This document shows positions 38,401-53,250 of a stretch of DNA of 64,000 nt, piece by piece. The position numbers were made by a program, and so were the translations under genes. A model generated the notes under the pieces. It had not been told where the DNA came from, ran no database searches, and worked only from the letters and a program-made list of their open reading frames with translations. This DNA is from Muscardinus avellanarius (taxonomy: Eukaryota; Chordata; Mammalia; Rodentia; Gliridae), in contig OY726561.1 of assembly GCA_963383645.1 (NCBI GenBank), forward strand, positions 140,201,965 through 140,265,964. Reading direction: 5' to 3'. Within the stretch, counting starts at the first letter, position 1, and each line of letters starts with the position of its first letter.

Positions 38401-41400
38401 CTGCGTTCCCTTCCTCCAGCCCCAGCTCCTGTATCCATGGCATTCTCTGCAGGATGAATGTTAGGAGTCTGATTCCAAATGCTAAGTTGAAAGCTTAGAC
38501 TCCAAATTGAAGGTGTGAAAACTACATAAATGTCACACTTAGAATGAACGATAAGGACCAGATCTGCAGCCCGATACGAACACTGCCCGCCTCTTCTCAC
38601 GCCCTGGCCAGGTGGCCTGGCACTGGTAGATGTCACACTTAAGAATGGACAGTAAGGACTAGGTCTGCAGCCTGCCCTGATTCCTGCCCGCCCCTTCTCA
38701 GGCCCTGGCCAGGTGATCGGGCACTGGTGAGCATGCCCTTGGCCAGCCCCTGGGCCCGCCCTTCCTCAGGCTCGCTGACCATACTGCTTGCCCTGTCCCC
38801 AGCCATGACGGAACAGGTGCACGATGCTGTCCTGTCACAGCCACACTTACTGCCGATCCTACTTGATACCTTCAAATGCCTTCCCCCTTCTCCCCACGGT
38901 TGCCTGAGCAGTCTTTCACCAGGAGGTGACTATTCACTGGCTTCCCTGGATTCGGAAAGGCTGAATCCTAGTTTCAGCCCCCGAAGTCTTTCTGAGCCTT
39001 GGGCAGGTTGGCTCTCCCTCTACCCCCAGCCCAGGTGGCTTGTTTTTCTTCACTTCTAGATTAGGCTGCTAAATGGCCTCTCCTACACTTCATCACAGTG
39101 TGGTTAGAAGACCAAGGGGAAGCCGGGGTGGGGGGCACGTTTCTGGCACTCTGTGCTCCAGGATGGTGACTCCGCAGCCCATCACGCTTGGCCAGCACTA
39201 TATGGTCAGATTATCAGTGACACAAACAAGCCAAGATATTCTGGATTTATTGTTCATATGTGACCACAGGTATTTCGTATGAAAATCAGAAATAAAATTG
39301 GAACATGTAAGAGATTTTGGAACTGTCTTGTCAAATACTTAAAATATGTTCAAATAAAATGTAAGGCAATCTATTCTGTGCTTAAAAGGACGCCTGGATA
39401 AAGGAGAAGTTGATACTGTATTTTTCAGACCAAAATACCAACATACAAAGATTTATAACAGCTGGTTTCAGGCAAAACAGTAGTTTGTTATTAGACTCTG
39501 CTAGGGAAGGCACCAAGCTGGTGTGCTCTGAGAAGGTGAGTGCTGGTCAAAGGACATCACTTAGTAAATAACCTCTTGCTTCAGAGAAGCTGCCGTGACT
39601 CGGACCGTCAGCCCAAGTGCAACGCGAACAAGAGCCTGCCGGTGGCCTGCGGTCTCAAAGTCCAATTACATGGTCCAATGCCACATAAACTTTTGGAAGG
39701 AAATTTCTTAAGTGATTATGTAAAGCAGTTGAGCACATGCAAAAATACTAGAAACAAAGTACATCAGCGAGGGCCACCTCTGTTTCCCTTCTCCAAGCCG
39801 TGCACACAGCTGGCGTGTGTTCGCTGGCCTCAGCTTTGGTGTGTCACCGATAAGGTTTTCAGTCCAGGAGCCCAGTCTATTTATTTACCATCAACAGTCG
39901 CTGGTAAAGAAAGGCTGACTTTCCTGGAAGCACTTTTACCATGAGCCGCGCTCTACACTCCAGGACGTAAGCCAGAGGAGTGAGCGGGGGTCCATGAGTG
40001 TTTCACGTGTGTGCAGCCCCTGAGCCGAGACGTGACTGCTCCACCCAACGTGCATCCTGAAGATAAACATACTGCCGGGCGGGCTGCTGCATGCCTGTAA
40101 TCTCAAGTTTCCGGGGAGGCTAAGGCAGGAGGGTCATAAATTTGAGGCCAGCCTAAGACATGGACATGCGCTGGAGTCTGGGTCCCGAGAAATGATCTGT
40201 GTGTAAGGCAGTAGGCCCAGGTCTTGGTGGCATATTTAAACATAATTTATAAAAAATGCTACATTTTAAGAATCACTGGCTTCTTGTATGGTAGTTAATA
40301 AAACCGATCCCCTTTTTTTTGTGTGGGTCTGAGGATGGAACCCAGGGGCATTCGACCTCCAAGCTACAGCCCTTGCCCTGTTTTTTATTTTTTGTTTTGA
40401 AACCGGGTCTCACTGCATTGCAGAGGGCCTCACACTAAGTAGCTGAGGCTGTCCGGGAACTGCAGTCCTCCAGTCTCCGCCTCCCGAATGCTGGGATGAC
40501 AAGCGTGCGCCACCACGCCCGGCTCAGATCCTTTGATTATCACTTGGCTATTACCCTAAGGGGAGAATGTGAGTCTGACTTCAGCCCAACTAACTTACCT
40601 GAGAAAGAAAACAGGCGGCTGTCCACCGTCCTGGCGATGGACTGCAGCTTCACCACGTCCATGGACTGCCCGATGTGCACGGTGCTGGGCATGCTGCCCA
40701 GCGTCCCCCTCACAAACTCTGCCACCTCCTGCACGGTGAACATTTGCAGCAGCTCATCAAAGATGGTTGGGAAGGAGTTGAGGAGGGCAGCCTGGGGAGA
40801 CAGGTGAAGCTGTGGTCAGCTCAGAGCTGGGTCTCAGTGCCGCGCGGACAGAGGCTGAGCCGCGCTGCAGCGCCTCTGCCGAGGGTGGGTGCCTTCCTGG
40901 CCCCGCTCTGCCAGCTCCTCCCGTGCTCCTGGGCGTGGAACAACCAAGCAAGAGAGACAAACAACCTAATTACGGGGCAGGGCCACCTGGTGCCTTCATA
41001 ACTCACCAAGGCCTTCGCTGGCACGAGAAGGACAGACAAAGAAAAATATGCTGAATATGGCTGTAGAGCCGTAACTATTTTTGCTTCTGAGATGGGTTTA
41101 AATTTTTGGTTTGCTCCTATGATCAAGCACTCGACTCCCCAGTTTTGATTCCAAACTCAAGCCAGGAACCCCACGAATAAAGTATGGCAGAGAAAGCTGA
41201 CGCTTCCAGGCAGGGCCAGCTGAACCCCACCCGAAGCCCCGCAGCACAGTCCCGCTCTGGGGCCCCGACCACGTCCCTAGGATGGAGTGTTCACGTTAAA
41301 CCGCGGGACCTGAGGCCTCGGTATTGTTTCCTGCAGGTGCGATGCCTGGTAGTCTGAAGTCTACATTCAGAAGGACGGGGAACGTGTGGCTTTAGTCAGC

Positions 41401-44400
41401 CATGGACTCGAGGGCTGGGGCTGCTGGTCTAGCATGTGGCGACGCGGACACCCTGGCGAGAGGAGCAGGTGCCTAGGAGCACAAATGCCTTTCGCCTGGA
41501 CCGCTGGGGCCTGAGCTCTGGCCGGCCTGGGGTGGCCTTTGAGGACACTCTGATACTGTGATACTTCCAGGCCCTTTAGGAGGCAGAGCACTGCAGGAAA
41601 GAGAAAGTGGGCTTTTGCATTTTAGAAAAAAAGAATGGGTTTTTGCATTTTATAGACACAAATTAAAATTCTAGCTTTGTAAAACTGGGTGTGATGGCCT
41701 AGGCCTGTAATTCCAGCAACCAGCAACTCAGGAGGCTGAGGCGGGATGGCTGTAAATTTGAGGCCAGCCTGGGCAACACAGTGAGACCCTGTCTCAAAAA
41801 ACATCTCAGCGTTTCCACTTATCTTCCATATGACTTTGTCAAGTTACTGCCTCACCCTATTTTATCATCTACAAAATGAGGATGATGCTATCACTTATCT
41901 CCTGATACTGGTCTGAAGAAAAACTCGAGGCGCATAAAGTTTCCAATAGAGGGTCGGAACACCACAGGCCTTCCACGATGCCGTTCTTACCCTCTTCTGA
42001 AGAGAAACAGCATGAAGGAAGATTCTGCCCTTTTCAGTCCTCTTCTACCTCTACTCTGAGGGATATTATAAAAAGGAAATGGAAGTGTCCCTTGGATACA
42101 GGAAGGGGCACCCGCGCTTCCCCGGCAGCGGATGGGGACGGCGGTTTCCTCGAGTCCACCACCAGGCGGTATAGTAAAATAAAACGATTGCTCTAAATAA
42201 AAAGGGAAGCAAATTTCTTCTTCCAATACTGACATTTCTAATAGAATCTTGTCCCAATCCTTGGCCAGTGCTTTCTAGCTATTCCTACTGTTTGATAATC
42301 TGCTCCACCTAAACACACGGGACGGACAAAAACTCATCAAAGATTAATACAGTGAAGAATGAGAAAACAATTCCCCCTACATCCTGAATACACTTGATGA
42401 GTAAGATGTTCATAAAAGTCCAGTATGGTAGCTCACTACATCTGGTCTGAAGAGGGTTCCCAAAAACAAATCATGTTGCTTCTTCTCCAACAGAAAGCCA
42501 CGGTGCTTTCTGGCAGATGAGACTAGCCGGCTTCAAAGTAAAAGCAGCACTTTGTTCTAGCAGGTATTTCCTTGCAGACCATCCCTTTCCCAGCACGTAG
42601 GCTCCTGGCAGGGCTTCTTCAACCGGTCCTGGAAGCCGGAGGACAAAGAAAACCCCTTGCTAAGACAGACAAGGAACCCAGCAGCAAGACTCCTCCGTGG
42701 CGCACAGACCTGAGTGAAAAGGAGTGTCTCCGAGTTTCTGCTGTCCAGACTCAGCACAAAGCGGATGGACTGGAAAAGCTCTTGGATGCTGGACCGGAAT
42801 TGCTCCTCTTCCATCCCACACGTGGCTCGTGAGTACAGGATCCGAGACTGCACGATGAACTTGAAAAGGTACTCCAGGGCCTAGAACGTGGGGGAAAGTG
42901 AGGGGAGGCCTTGAAGACACTCAGGGACTCACACAGCAGGACACTGAGGACAAAGTACCAGCAAACCCTATACTAAAACTCGATGGCGGACAATCCCAAC
43001 TATGGAGACGCGAACTTTACTTTTTAAAACTTTTTCTCAGAACTCCAAATTGTCACTAAGTAGCAGCTGTCTTCATACTGGGAGAATAATCAAAAGATTT
43101 TTATAACTGTTTTATGAGGTTCTAGAATTAAGGAGCCCTAGGTTGTTATAGAAAGAAAGGAATTTAAGACCATTCAAGATCAAAAGAAAATTAAGCTTCT
43201 CTGTATTTTCTTTTAGAGAAGGCTCCGAAGGCAAGGATATAACTACTTTTGATTTTATTGCGAGAAGGTCCTTTAAGGAGTCTTCTGCAACCATGAGATA
43301 AAGTTAGGACCTGCCACGGTGCCTGCCTTCTGATCAGAGGTTACGGGAGTCGAGAGGAAACTTGTCCCAGGTTGCATAGCCGCTGGTAGGCCTAAAATAT
43401 CCACTCTCCTTCCCTTGCTACCAGGACACATGTCTTAAACACCTCCAGAGCAGTGAAGACAAGACCATAAAGTGGTCTGAGAGCAGCAGGTGGTTCTGAG
43501 GAGTCCCTGCAGCCGGGGCCGTGCTTCTGAGCAGAGACTCTAAGAGGACAGATTCAAGACCCAAGACTTTCCTAACCCAAGAAATGTCAGATTCCCCTCC
43601 AAGAAGGGAAAGGCAGAGGCACTGGCTAAAACAAGTGCAGTCCAGTTTCTTGAAACACATAAAAAGAAGACAATTTTTTTTTTTTTTTTTTTTTTTTAGA
43701 TTGGGTCCCAGTAAACTGCCCAGGCCTGGACTTGAAATAATGATCCTCTTGTTTTAGCTTCCTGAGTAGCTGGGATTATAGGCTTTCACCACCACACCAG
43801 CAAGAATATACTTATTTTTGCAGCACTGGGGGTCAAATCTAGGGTCTCATGTATTTAAGGTGTGTGTTTAACCACAGAGAAAAATTTCTAACCTGAAATA
43901 TATAAAAAAAGAAACAATTCCTAAGCCACCTTTCACGATCTGTCCATCTGTCAAAAGGTTTGGCAAAGCAAAGCTTAATATTTTATGGCTCCCACAAAAT
44001 TCAGCTGATCTGGGGAATGCTAGCCTAGAGAACTATGTCTTCCAGGCTTATACCAGAAGAGCCGGCAGAAGAAACCACAAATGCTAAAGTCTCCGTTCTG
44101 GTAGCCGTTTGGTCGGAGGGCCCGCAAGTCCGTTAGTTTCTAAACCCCAGTGGGCGCCGCAGGCCAGGCCATGCGCTGCTCTAGTATGTCTACCTGTGGT
44201 GACTCTTCAGGGCCGCGCAGTGGGCAGTTCATAACGCCGAGGCCTAGCTTCACTATTGTCATGCCAGTCTGAAGTCACTAAAGTAGGAGGTGTTTCCTAC
44301 CAGAAGAAAATTGCATTTCCCCAAACCAGTGCTAGAGCAGGCCTGAGCTTCCCTTTTATGTGTTTTGGTTTTATATAGCTAAGTTGACTTGCTGGGCTCA

Positions 44401-47400
44401 GCTGAGGACAAAGGAGGACGGGGTCCATGCCCACTGATATCCTGGAATCCCTACAGGGGAAGGAAGACCCCGAGAGCAGTTGTAGCATTCGGGATGTCTT
44501 CTCTAGTTATGTTTCACAGACAAACAAAAGTATTCTCGGACCTAGAGAGAGTCAGCAAAACCGCGCCACGCTCAGGAGCGGCGTGTGAGCGTCTTCCTGT
44601 CCTATGTCCAAGCCCAGGAGAGGGCAAAGGCATCAGTAATTATGTGGAGCCCTGGGGATAGCAGGGAACGAGCTCAAGTTTCTTTTGAAATCTTAGGAGA
44701 CCTGAGAGGTAGGGAAGTCTTGTAAGAAAATGATGTGCTACGTATTTCTCCAATTTTAAGAAAGAAAACGTTTTTCTTATCACACTGCCAGCCCCTCGCC
44801 CCCGGGCCAGTATGAGACATCTGCGGGAGATGGAGAATGACCTGAGATGCCCACCAGGCGGGGCAGACCCAGCCGGCAGAGCTGCTCGCACCGCACAGGC
44901 CTGGGCTGCGTTCCGCCTCTAGGTTCCAAAACGTACAGCACCTGGCAGAGGGCACGAGGCGGGGCCCAGGCGGGCTGTGTGCAAACATGGGCCAGGATTT
45001 GGAAAACAAGGCCCCCGCTGGTCACCACCACCACCCCGCTCCCCCGTGCCGCCCGAGTCTTAGGGTCAGCGCCAGTGTGGCCGGGACTGCGTGAAGGGCA
45101 GGCAGGACCTGTGGGTCTGTTGAGGTCCAGCCCTCGACTCCGTGATAACGGAGACTGAGTGGCTCAGGCAGCCATTCTGTTCTTTTCTGCTAAAGGTAAC
45201 AAAGCTGAAAGGAAAAGAGAGCCTAGCCGTTAGCATAGCCGCTGTTGCCTGCAGCGGCCTCTCCTGACTCCTCATGGCTCCCTGTGAGCAAGTGACCAGC
45301 AGCGAGGGGCGCTGCCTTTGCGTGTCAAGGGCGCCCTCAACCCACGAGGACACCGCACACCACTCACATGTGCACAGACACTCAAACAAGAGCACAGAGG
45401 GCTCCATGTTCATAATCTCTATCAGGATAGTTTTAAAGTGAGAGGAAAATGTTACTCTGAGCGGCAAGATATACCAATCCAGAGTAATAAAGATGCTCTC
45501 GGAAGCCAGGCGGACGGCACACACCTGCAAGCCTGGAACTTGGAAGGCTGAGCTAGGAGGATCACAAGCTTGAGTCCAGTCTGCGGTTACCATTTATACA
45601 TATAATTTTTTTTGGTAGTATTGGGGATCGAACTCGGAGGCATTCTACCTTTGAGTTACACCTTCAGCCCTTTTTTAAAAATATATTTTTAGACGAGATA
45701 GGGCGCGTTCAGGGTGGTATGGGTGAAATATATTTAGTAGCATAATTTTCTTATGTTTATATAGAATATGGTACTTATTCTTTGGAAACACACATTGAGA
45801 TTTTTAGATCGAAGTATATGATGAGATGCTTCCAAGCTGAGCAAAGACTGACACAGAGCTGTGTGCTAAACAGTTTGCAGAAATCCTGTAGTTCTGAGAA
45901 TTTGTCTGAGTTCCTTCTAGCCAGAATAGACATGTTTGTACTATTTGACCCATTTTAGACTTCTGGTCTTCAGAATTGCAAAATAATAAATCTATGTTGG
46001 GGCAAAAAAATATTTTTATTTTGAAACAGCGTCTCACTAAGTTGCTGAGGCTGGCCTCAAACCTATAATACTCCTACCTCAGCCTCTCAAATACTGAGAT
46101 TACATGTGTGCCACTGCACGCAGCTAGCAAGACCTTGCTATTTATTTTTTATTTTGATATTTTATTTCAAAATAAAAAATAAAACAGGACTGATGGTGTA
46201 GCTCAGAGGTGGAGAGCCCCTGGGTTTATTCTCCAGTATCACACACACTCAAAAACATGTTTCCCAGTTTATGATGGCAGAGTGTAGGTGTAGGTCCGGC
46301 AGCATGCCGGTGCCGGCGTGATCTGGACCGTGGGGCCCAGGCTCTTCCCAAGGGCAAGGCTTGAAGTCTGTTTTCCTCTCCGGGTGTGTCATCCCAGTAG
46401 AAGGGAGGCTGAGACAAGAGGAGGGGAGGTTTGAGGCCAGCTGCAGGCAACTGGGCAAGACCTTGTTTCTCAAAGAAAACATGAATAAAAGGGCTATGGA
46501 GTGCAGTTCAGAGGTAGAATTCCCCGGTACATACATACATTGCACACGCACGCACACACACGCACACACACACACACACGCGCACACACATCTCTTCTCA
46601 GCATATTCACATGTAGTGCATCTACTCAGCTCTCTTATTTTATACTTAAAATAGTTCCAAAAAGTACTGGTTAGTAACCACTGAAGAAGAGAACACTTGG
46701 AAGCTTTCGTCCTAATTGATGTTGCTGCCAACACTGGCCGAGGAGGCGTGAACGGCCCCTTAGTCAGAGGGGGGGATGGTGCTGTGGGTGAGTCAAGCAG
46801 GAAGGCGGGCCGGAGTCCTGTGCCCCTCTGCCTCCGTCCTCATTTAAAACTACCAAGAGTAAAGGTCCTTGGCCCGGTGGAGGCCGGAACGGGGAACGAT
46901 GTGGACTGAGACGGTGGCGCGCACACTCCGCCCGCGACGCTCGGTGGCCCGTTACCCGCATGGCTTCCTGAATGTGGTCCTGCCGCATCAGCTCCGCCGA
47001 GCAGTCCATGTACCACTTCAGACAGCGGACGAGCTCCCTGGAAGGCAAGCCACAGGAACCCATTTAATACAAAGGCAACGCAGACCAAGACGCCTAACGA
47101 GTCAAACAGAAATTTAGCACTGGTTTGTAAAACAGAAAATAATGTTCTGCTCATGAGCCAAAGTGATGTGATGGACCCATTAGAGTGAAGGGATGTTTAG
47201 ATCATTTCAGATATTCCTTGTCCACAAGGAGTTATTGCTTGTTTTTTTTCTTGTGGTACTGGGGTATAAACCAAGGTTGCTTTACCACTGAGCTACATGC
47301 CCAACCTTTCTATTATTTATTTATTTATTTATTTATTCATTTATTTATTTATTTTTGGTGGTACTGGGGTTCCTGGAAACCCTTCTACCTCCGGGCTACA

Positions 47401-48728
47401 CTCCCAGACCTATTTTATATTTTTATTTGGAAACAGGGTCTCTTAAACCAGTGCTGCTGGCTTCGAACCTGCGCGATTCTCCTGTCTCCGCCTCCCAAGC
47501 GCGGGGATTACAAGCGTGCGCCACCACGCCCGGCTGTGTGGAACATATTAAAGATGGCATACATTCAGACTGTGCCTGGTGCCCTCTCCCCTCCTCCACT
47601 TCCCCTCCCCCTCCCAACAATGAGTGTCCAGGCTGACCATGCTCTACTCACACTTCTACACATATTCGGATGTAGCTCCTCCATTAATCAACCTCAGCCT
47701 TCCTCCTCTCCTGTCCTTCCATTCTAGCTTTGCTGAGGTTTCCCCTCCATTATCTGGAGTCCCTCTGGCATTCCTAGCTGGTTTTTATCTTGAGGCAGGA
47801 TCTTACTAAGTTGTGAAGGCTGACCCCAAGTTTGGGATCCTCCTGCCTGGCCTCCTAAATTGCTAGGAATACAAGCGCATGCCACCACGTCCAGCTCCCC
47901 AAGTTGCCATTTTTGTTGTTGCCTAGGGATTGAGCCAGGGGTCCTCCACTGAATAATACCTCAGTCCCTTTTACTCTTCAGTTTGATACAGGGTCTTGCT
48001 ACGTTGCTTGAGACCGGCTTTGATTCTCCTGTCTCAGCCTCCCAAGTACTGGGATTCTGGCGTGCAGAATTCCTCTTCCCACGCTTCTTTCCCCAAAGAC
48101 TTGGGCTGGGTGTGTACTTAATTCTGTCTCCAGACACTGCCTGGTGACCTGCAGACCCTGACTGCAAGTGCAGTGTCCTTCGAGCCGCCCCATCCCGCCC
48201 ACCTCACTTCCTGAGGACAAGACACCTGGAGGAAGGGGTTAGTGGGTCAGAAGAGGTCAAGGGTACAGGCTGTGGTCACCTCTGGGCCTGTGGTTATCTG
48301 GCATCCTTGGGCGAGTTATTTAATACCTCTGTGCCTCAGTCCTTTCATTTAAAATATGAAGGAAATAGTAGCACCTCTCGAACTTCTTGTGAGTTCTAAC
48401 AGCATGGCACATAAGGCACTTGGCAGAGTCTGGTACTTGACATCAAAGTAGCAGAATCCCAGTGACTTCACAGCCTTGCACAGTTGGGCTTTATTTATGT
48501 TTTACCCCAGTACCTCAAAAAATGTATGCTAATCTTCTGGGTGTGGTGCCACATGCCCATAATCCTAGTAATTTAGGAGGCTGAAATAGGAGGATTGCAG
48601 GTTCAAGGCTAGCTTTAGCATCTTAGAGAGACCCTGTTTCAAAGTAAGAAAACAAAATAGGGCTGGGTGTATAACTCAGAGGTATAATTCCCCTGTGTTC
48701 AATCCCCAGTAACACTACCACACACGTG

Positions 48729-48775
<47 letters not shown>

Positions 48776-50257
48776 TGCTAATTTCATGGAATAAAATGGT
48801 TATTTCTTCTTGCTTTAATAGTCTTAGAAAACTTGTGTTTCTCATATTTGTTATATTATCTCTTCTAGAAATTATCTTTTTATTTTCATTGACTTTTATT
48901 TGTGGAGACTATATATTTAGCTATTCACTTTTCTCATGGAAAAAGCAAGACTTAATTTTAACATGAAGAAAAGCTGCAATTCAAAATGTCAGATGAAATT
49001 CTACAGCTAACATCATACTTAATGGTGAAAAATGAACGTTTTCCCTCTAAGATCAAGAATAAACCAAGGATACTTGCTTTTGTTATATTTTTTTTGCTCA
49101 TGTACTGAAAGTTCCACTCAGAGCAATTAGGAAAGAAAAATAAAAAATAAAAATAAATAGACGGCATCCAAACTGGAAAGCTAAACTGCTTTCAGATGAC
49201 GCGGTTTTACACGTGTGACGCTAAAGACCCCACCGCGGAACTGGTGGGACCAATATGTGAACTCAGCAAACTGCAGAGCACTAACTCAACATGAAATATC
49301 AATCACACCTAAAGAGGAAATGAAGAAGCCGTCCACACGAGGACTTGGAGGGACGCTCTAGAGACCCAGAAGAGTCAAAGCAATCTCAAAGAATGCATGA
49401 AGTCGAAGGACTCACAGTTCCCGATTCCAAAATTTACTTCAGAGCTATGGCAGTTAAAACAGGGCTTCCGTGACATACAGACAGACATCCAGAACCATGG
49501 GACAGAGCAGCAGAGAAAAGACCTTCCCACGCAGGCCAACGACTCAACAAGGACGCCACGACCATGGAAAAGACAGACTTCGACAAGTCACATGCAAAAA
49601 GAATAAAGTTGGAAACTTTTCTTATAAAATAAATTAACTCCATATGGATGAAAAATCTAAAAGAAAGAGAAAACATTTTAAAACCTCTAAAAATGAGAGG
49701 AAAGGTTCATAACATTGGATTTGGCAATCATTTCTTAAATATGACACCAAAAGCATACGCAATAAAAGAAAAAACGTACTAAGTAGGACTATATAAAAAT
49801 TAAACATGTATGTATCAAAGGACACAACACAGCGAAAAGGACTGCGAACTGGGAAAAATATAGGATTGATAAGGGATTAATATCTGGAATATATAAAGAA
49901 CTCCTACAAGTCAATAACAACAACAACAACAAAATAAAAAAAATATCATTTTACACCCTTACGAAGATTACTATTAAAACTCCAGAAAATAAAAAGTATT
50001 GGTGAGATGTGGGAAAACTGGAACTCTGTGCACTGCTGGGAATGTAGGAAAACAGTATGACCATTCGTCATAAAATTAAAGACAGAATTGCGATATGATC
50101 TAGCATGCCACTTCTGGGCACATATCCAAAAGAAGTGAAAGTGGGGTCTTAGAGATGTATTTGTACACTTGTGTTCTTGGAAGCATTATTTATAAAATCT
50201 AAAAGGTGGAGTAAACTATCAATGGATAAAGAAAAATGTATGTGTGTGCACGGGTGA

Positions 50258-50305
<48 letters not shown>

Positions 50306-53218
50306 AAACATTACGCAGCCTTAAAAGAACAAGGGAATTCTGGCATACGTTATAACACGGGTGGACCTGGAAGACTATGCTAAGTGCAACAAATTACTTG
50401 CAAAGAGACCAACTGATTCTTCTTGCATGAGGCTCCTAGAACAGTCAAACTTCCGAAGGGCATCAAATAGAACAGGGTTCCCAGTCTGGGAGAAGGAGGG
50501 ACGGGGGGTGCTTGTTAACTGTTACGGAGTTCCCACTCTGTCCGAGGAAGAGCGTCTGCGAAGGGCCGCACGGTATGAATGAGTGTACTTAATGTCACTG
50601 CGCCATAAGCTCAGAGAGTGGTTAAGATGATAGATGGTAAGTTTTATGTAATGTGTATTTTACCACAATTAAAAAAAAAAACGAAGTTAAAAAGTCGGCT
50701 GACGGTATGGTGTTTGCAGCTGGATTTTGAAAAGCCCGTCTTCTTTCTGCTCACACACACAGTCCAAACACAACTTACTTGTAGGCCAGGGCCCCAGCGA
50801 AGTGCTTCTGGATGTACGTGTCCATCACGGGCCGGAAGTGGAAGTACTTGATGTCTCGAAGCAGGTTGATGATGAACACCTGGAGGAGACGGAGGACAGG
50901 CCACCAGTGTCCCCGGAGGCCGCGCACCCACCCCTCGCAGGAGACAGACTCTTGCTTCTTCAACAACCGGCAAAGCGCCAGTGTTTTCTCTAGTATTCCC
51001 CATGGATAGTGAATACAAGATTTCCACTGTGTGTCTGGATTTCTGTCTGGATTTTTTCTCTTCTTCCCTTTCCAAGACTCCCAGCCAGGCTCAGAGCTCG
51101 TCCGTTTGTGCCTGTGTTACTCTGAGCTCCCCTTTCACAAGGCTGAGCGGTCCAATGCGGATGAGAGACGGGGAAGCAGTATTTGTCTAGGTGGCATGGA
51201 CATTAAGTTAACCCCTAAACCTTGCAGGAGTGAAGGAAAGATTGCTCTCTGAGCCACAGAAGGCTATGGCAAGCTGGCCCGCTCAGAAGTGGGGCTGGTG
51301 GCCAGGAAGACAGAGGAGAGGAAAAGCCAGAGGCACACACTGCAAGGGCCAGTCCAGCTCTTGCCTCGGCTGCCCACCGGGTGGCCTGGAGCATCTGGTG
51401 CTCCCAGAATATACGGCCCTCCTGCGGGAGGGAGTTGAGTACGTAAGGCCCTTAACATCCAGATCGCTGTCCATTCTTACTAAAGCAACCTGTTGGTACT
51501 CTGGCTCTGCAGACAGTAGCTACATGCAAGGAGAGAGCCTCCAGAGGCCTCTGGAACTGCACGGGCTTCTGGAAACTAGCATGGCGGAGCCTCCGCTTTT
51601 CCTGGTGGTCGTACCCTCCTTTGTCAGTGTTAGAGATGGGCCACCTGTTTTCCTCTGTTCGTCTCTGGGCCTCTTGCTGGTGGAGGTCACTATTTCAGGA
51701 GACAGGCAATCCTATGCCAGTGACAAGACTGAGGATGTAGAACTATGAACCCGGGTCTGGCCCTGACTGAGCTGAACTTCCAAACCTGACCTTGGAGGGC
51801 TCTGCACGGTGGGCCCTCCTTGGGCGACCCTCCTCAGTTCCTTTTCTATTGGAAGAATCTGCACCTTGTGCTGACTCACTCTAATAAGTTAGCTATTTTT
51901 TAGATATTTTTGAAATACGTGGCAGGAATAACTAGTAAACATAAAGTCAGGAAGCGACTTACCAGAGACTGAAAAACCAACAGGCCGTATTTCTCTGTAT
52001 TGTCATCCAGAATCACAAAGAGTGTATCTAAGATGTCCTGAAGGAACTGAAACAACATGGAAAGCACAGGGCCAAGTGTGAGGACCTCACACACATGTTT
52101 ATACTTCTATGTTCCAGTGCAGTTAGCTTCCATTAAACCAAGCAAAAGACCTGAAAGTCATGCGGGACCCTGCACCTACTTAGCTAGGTGGGCTTGGATA
52201 TCTGCCTACAGCCCAAGGACCCTGAGAGAGACAGGAGACTCTCATGTTGGGTAAGTCTTAAAGTTTTAAGGAAAGAGCATAAAACAGTAAGATACTCAGG
52301 TAGAATAGCAGTTTTAAAATAAAAAGATTCATGGGGCCAGCGGCCGGCATTGGAGCCTTCCGTGAAGCAAGGCCGCTACTGAGGCCTCCGAGGCCTGGAT
52401 CGGAGCCTGCCGAGGGGTTAGGCCGATGCCGGGGCCATCGGCTAGCATTGGAGCCTGCCGTGAGGCTAGGCCGGTGCTGGGGCCTCCGAGGCCGGGATCG
52501 GAGCCAGCTGAGGGGTTAGGACAGTGTCAGGGCCAGCGAGACCAGAATTGGGGCCTCCCATGAGGCAAGGCCGCTGCTTGAGCCAGCGAGGTCTGATCAG
52601 TCCATCGGGTAGCCAGGCCACAACTGGGGCCGTCAAGAGTGGGATCGGTATTTTCAACGCGGCATGCACAGAGAAATAGCGCAGAAAATTAAAACCAGAT
52701 GCTTCCCCTAATCAGCAATAACTAGGAGGAAAGGGGCAACAGGAAGTGGTCGAGCTATAGAAAGGGCCCTATAGTGAAGCAATTAAGGTGACCAATCAGA
52801 GGGTATGGAATAGGGGAGGATGGAGCCTCTTTAAAAAGCAGGAGGTACATAAACATATGTATCAAAGTTAATCACCAAACAAGTGTGGGATCGAGGGAGG
52901 GGGAGGGGATGGGGACTGGATGAGGGCTAATTGGATGATGTGAGCTGTATATCCCCTCAAGTCTTATATTCCAATGTGATGTATGATTACAATGCACCAA
53001 TAAAAATAAATTAAAAAATAAAAGATTCAGCTAGGCGTGGTGTCGCACGCTTGTAATCCCCCGCACTTGGGAGGCGGAGACAGGAGGATCGCGCAGGTTT
53101 GAAGCCAGCCGCGCACGCTGGCTTAGGAGACCCTGTTTCCAAAATGAAAATGTAAAAATAGGTCTGGGAGTGTAGCCCGGAGGTAGGAGGGCTTCCAGGA
53201 ACCCCAGTACCACACACA

Positions 53219-53250
<32 letters not shown>

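Larger units (their letters stand above)
38237..40598. other. Intron 10
   Basis: Direct duplication at 38529, B1 fragment at 40073, SINE at 40310. Otherwise unique. Confidence 0.65.
42881..46955. other. Intron 8
   Basis: SINE fragments at 43673, 45500, 46008, 46185 and 46385. 43890-45500 shows nothing recognisable. Confidence 0.65.
47038..50778. other. Intron 7
   Basis: Almost filled by SINEs (47242-48065, 48533) and the L1 3' fragment (48985-50690). Confidence 0.7.
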
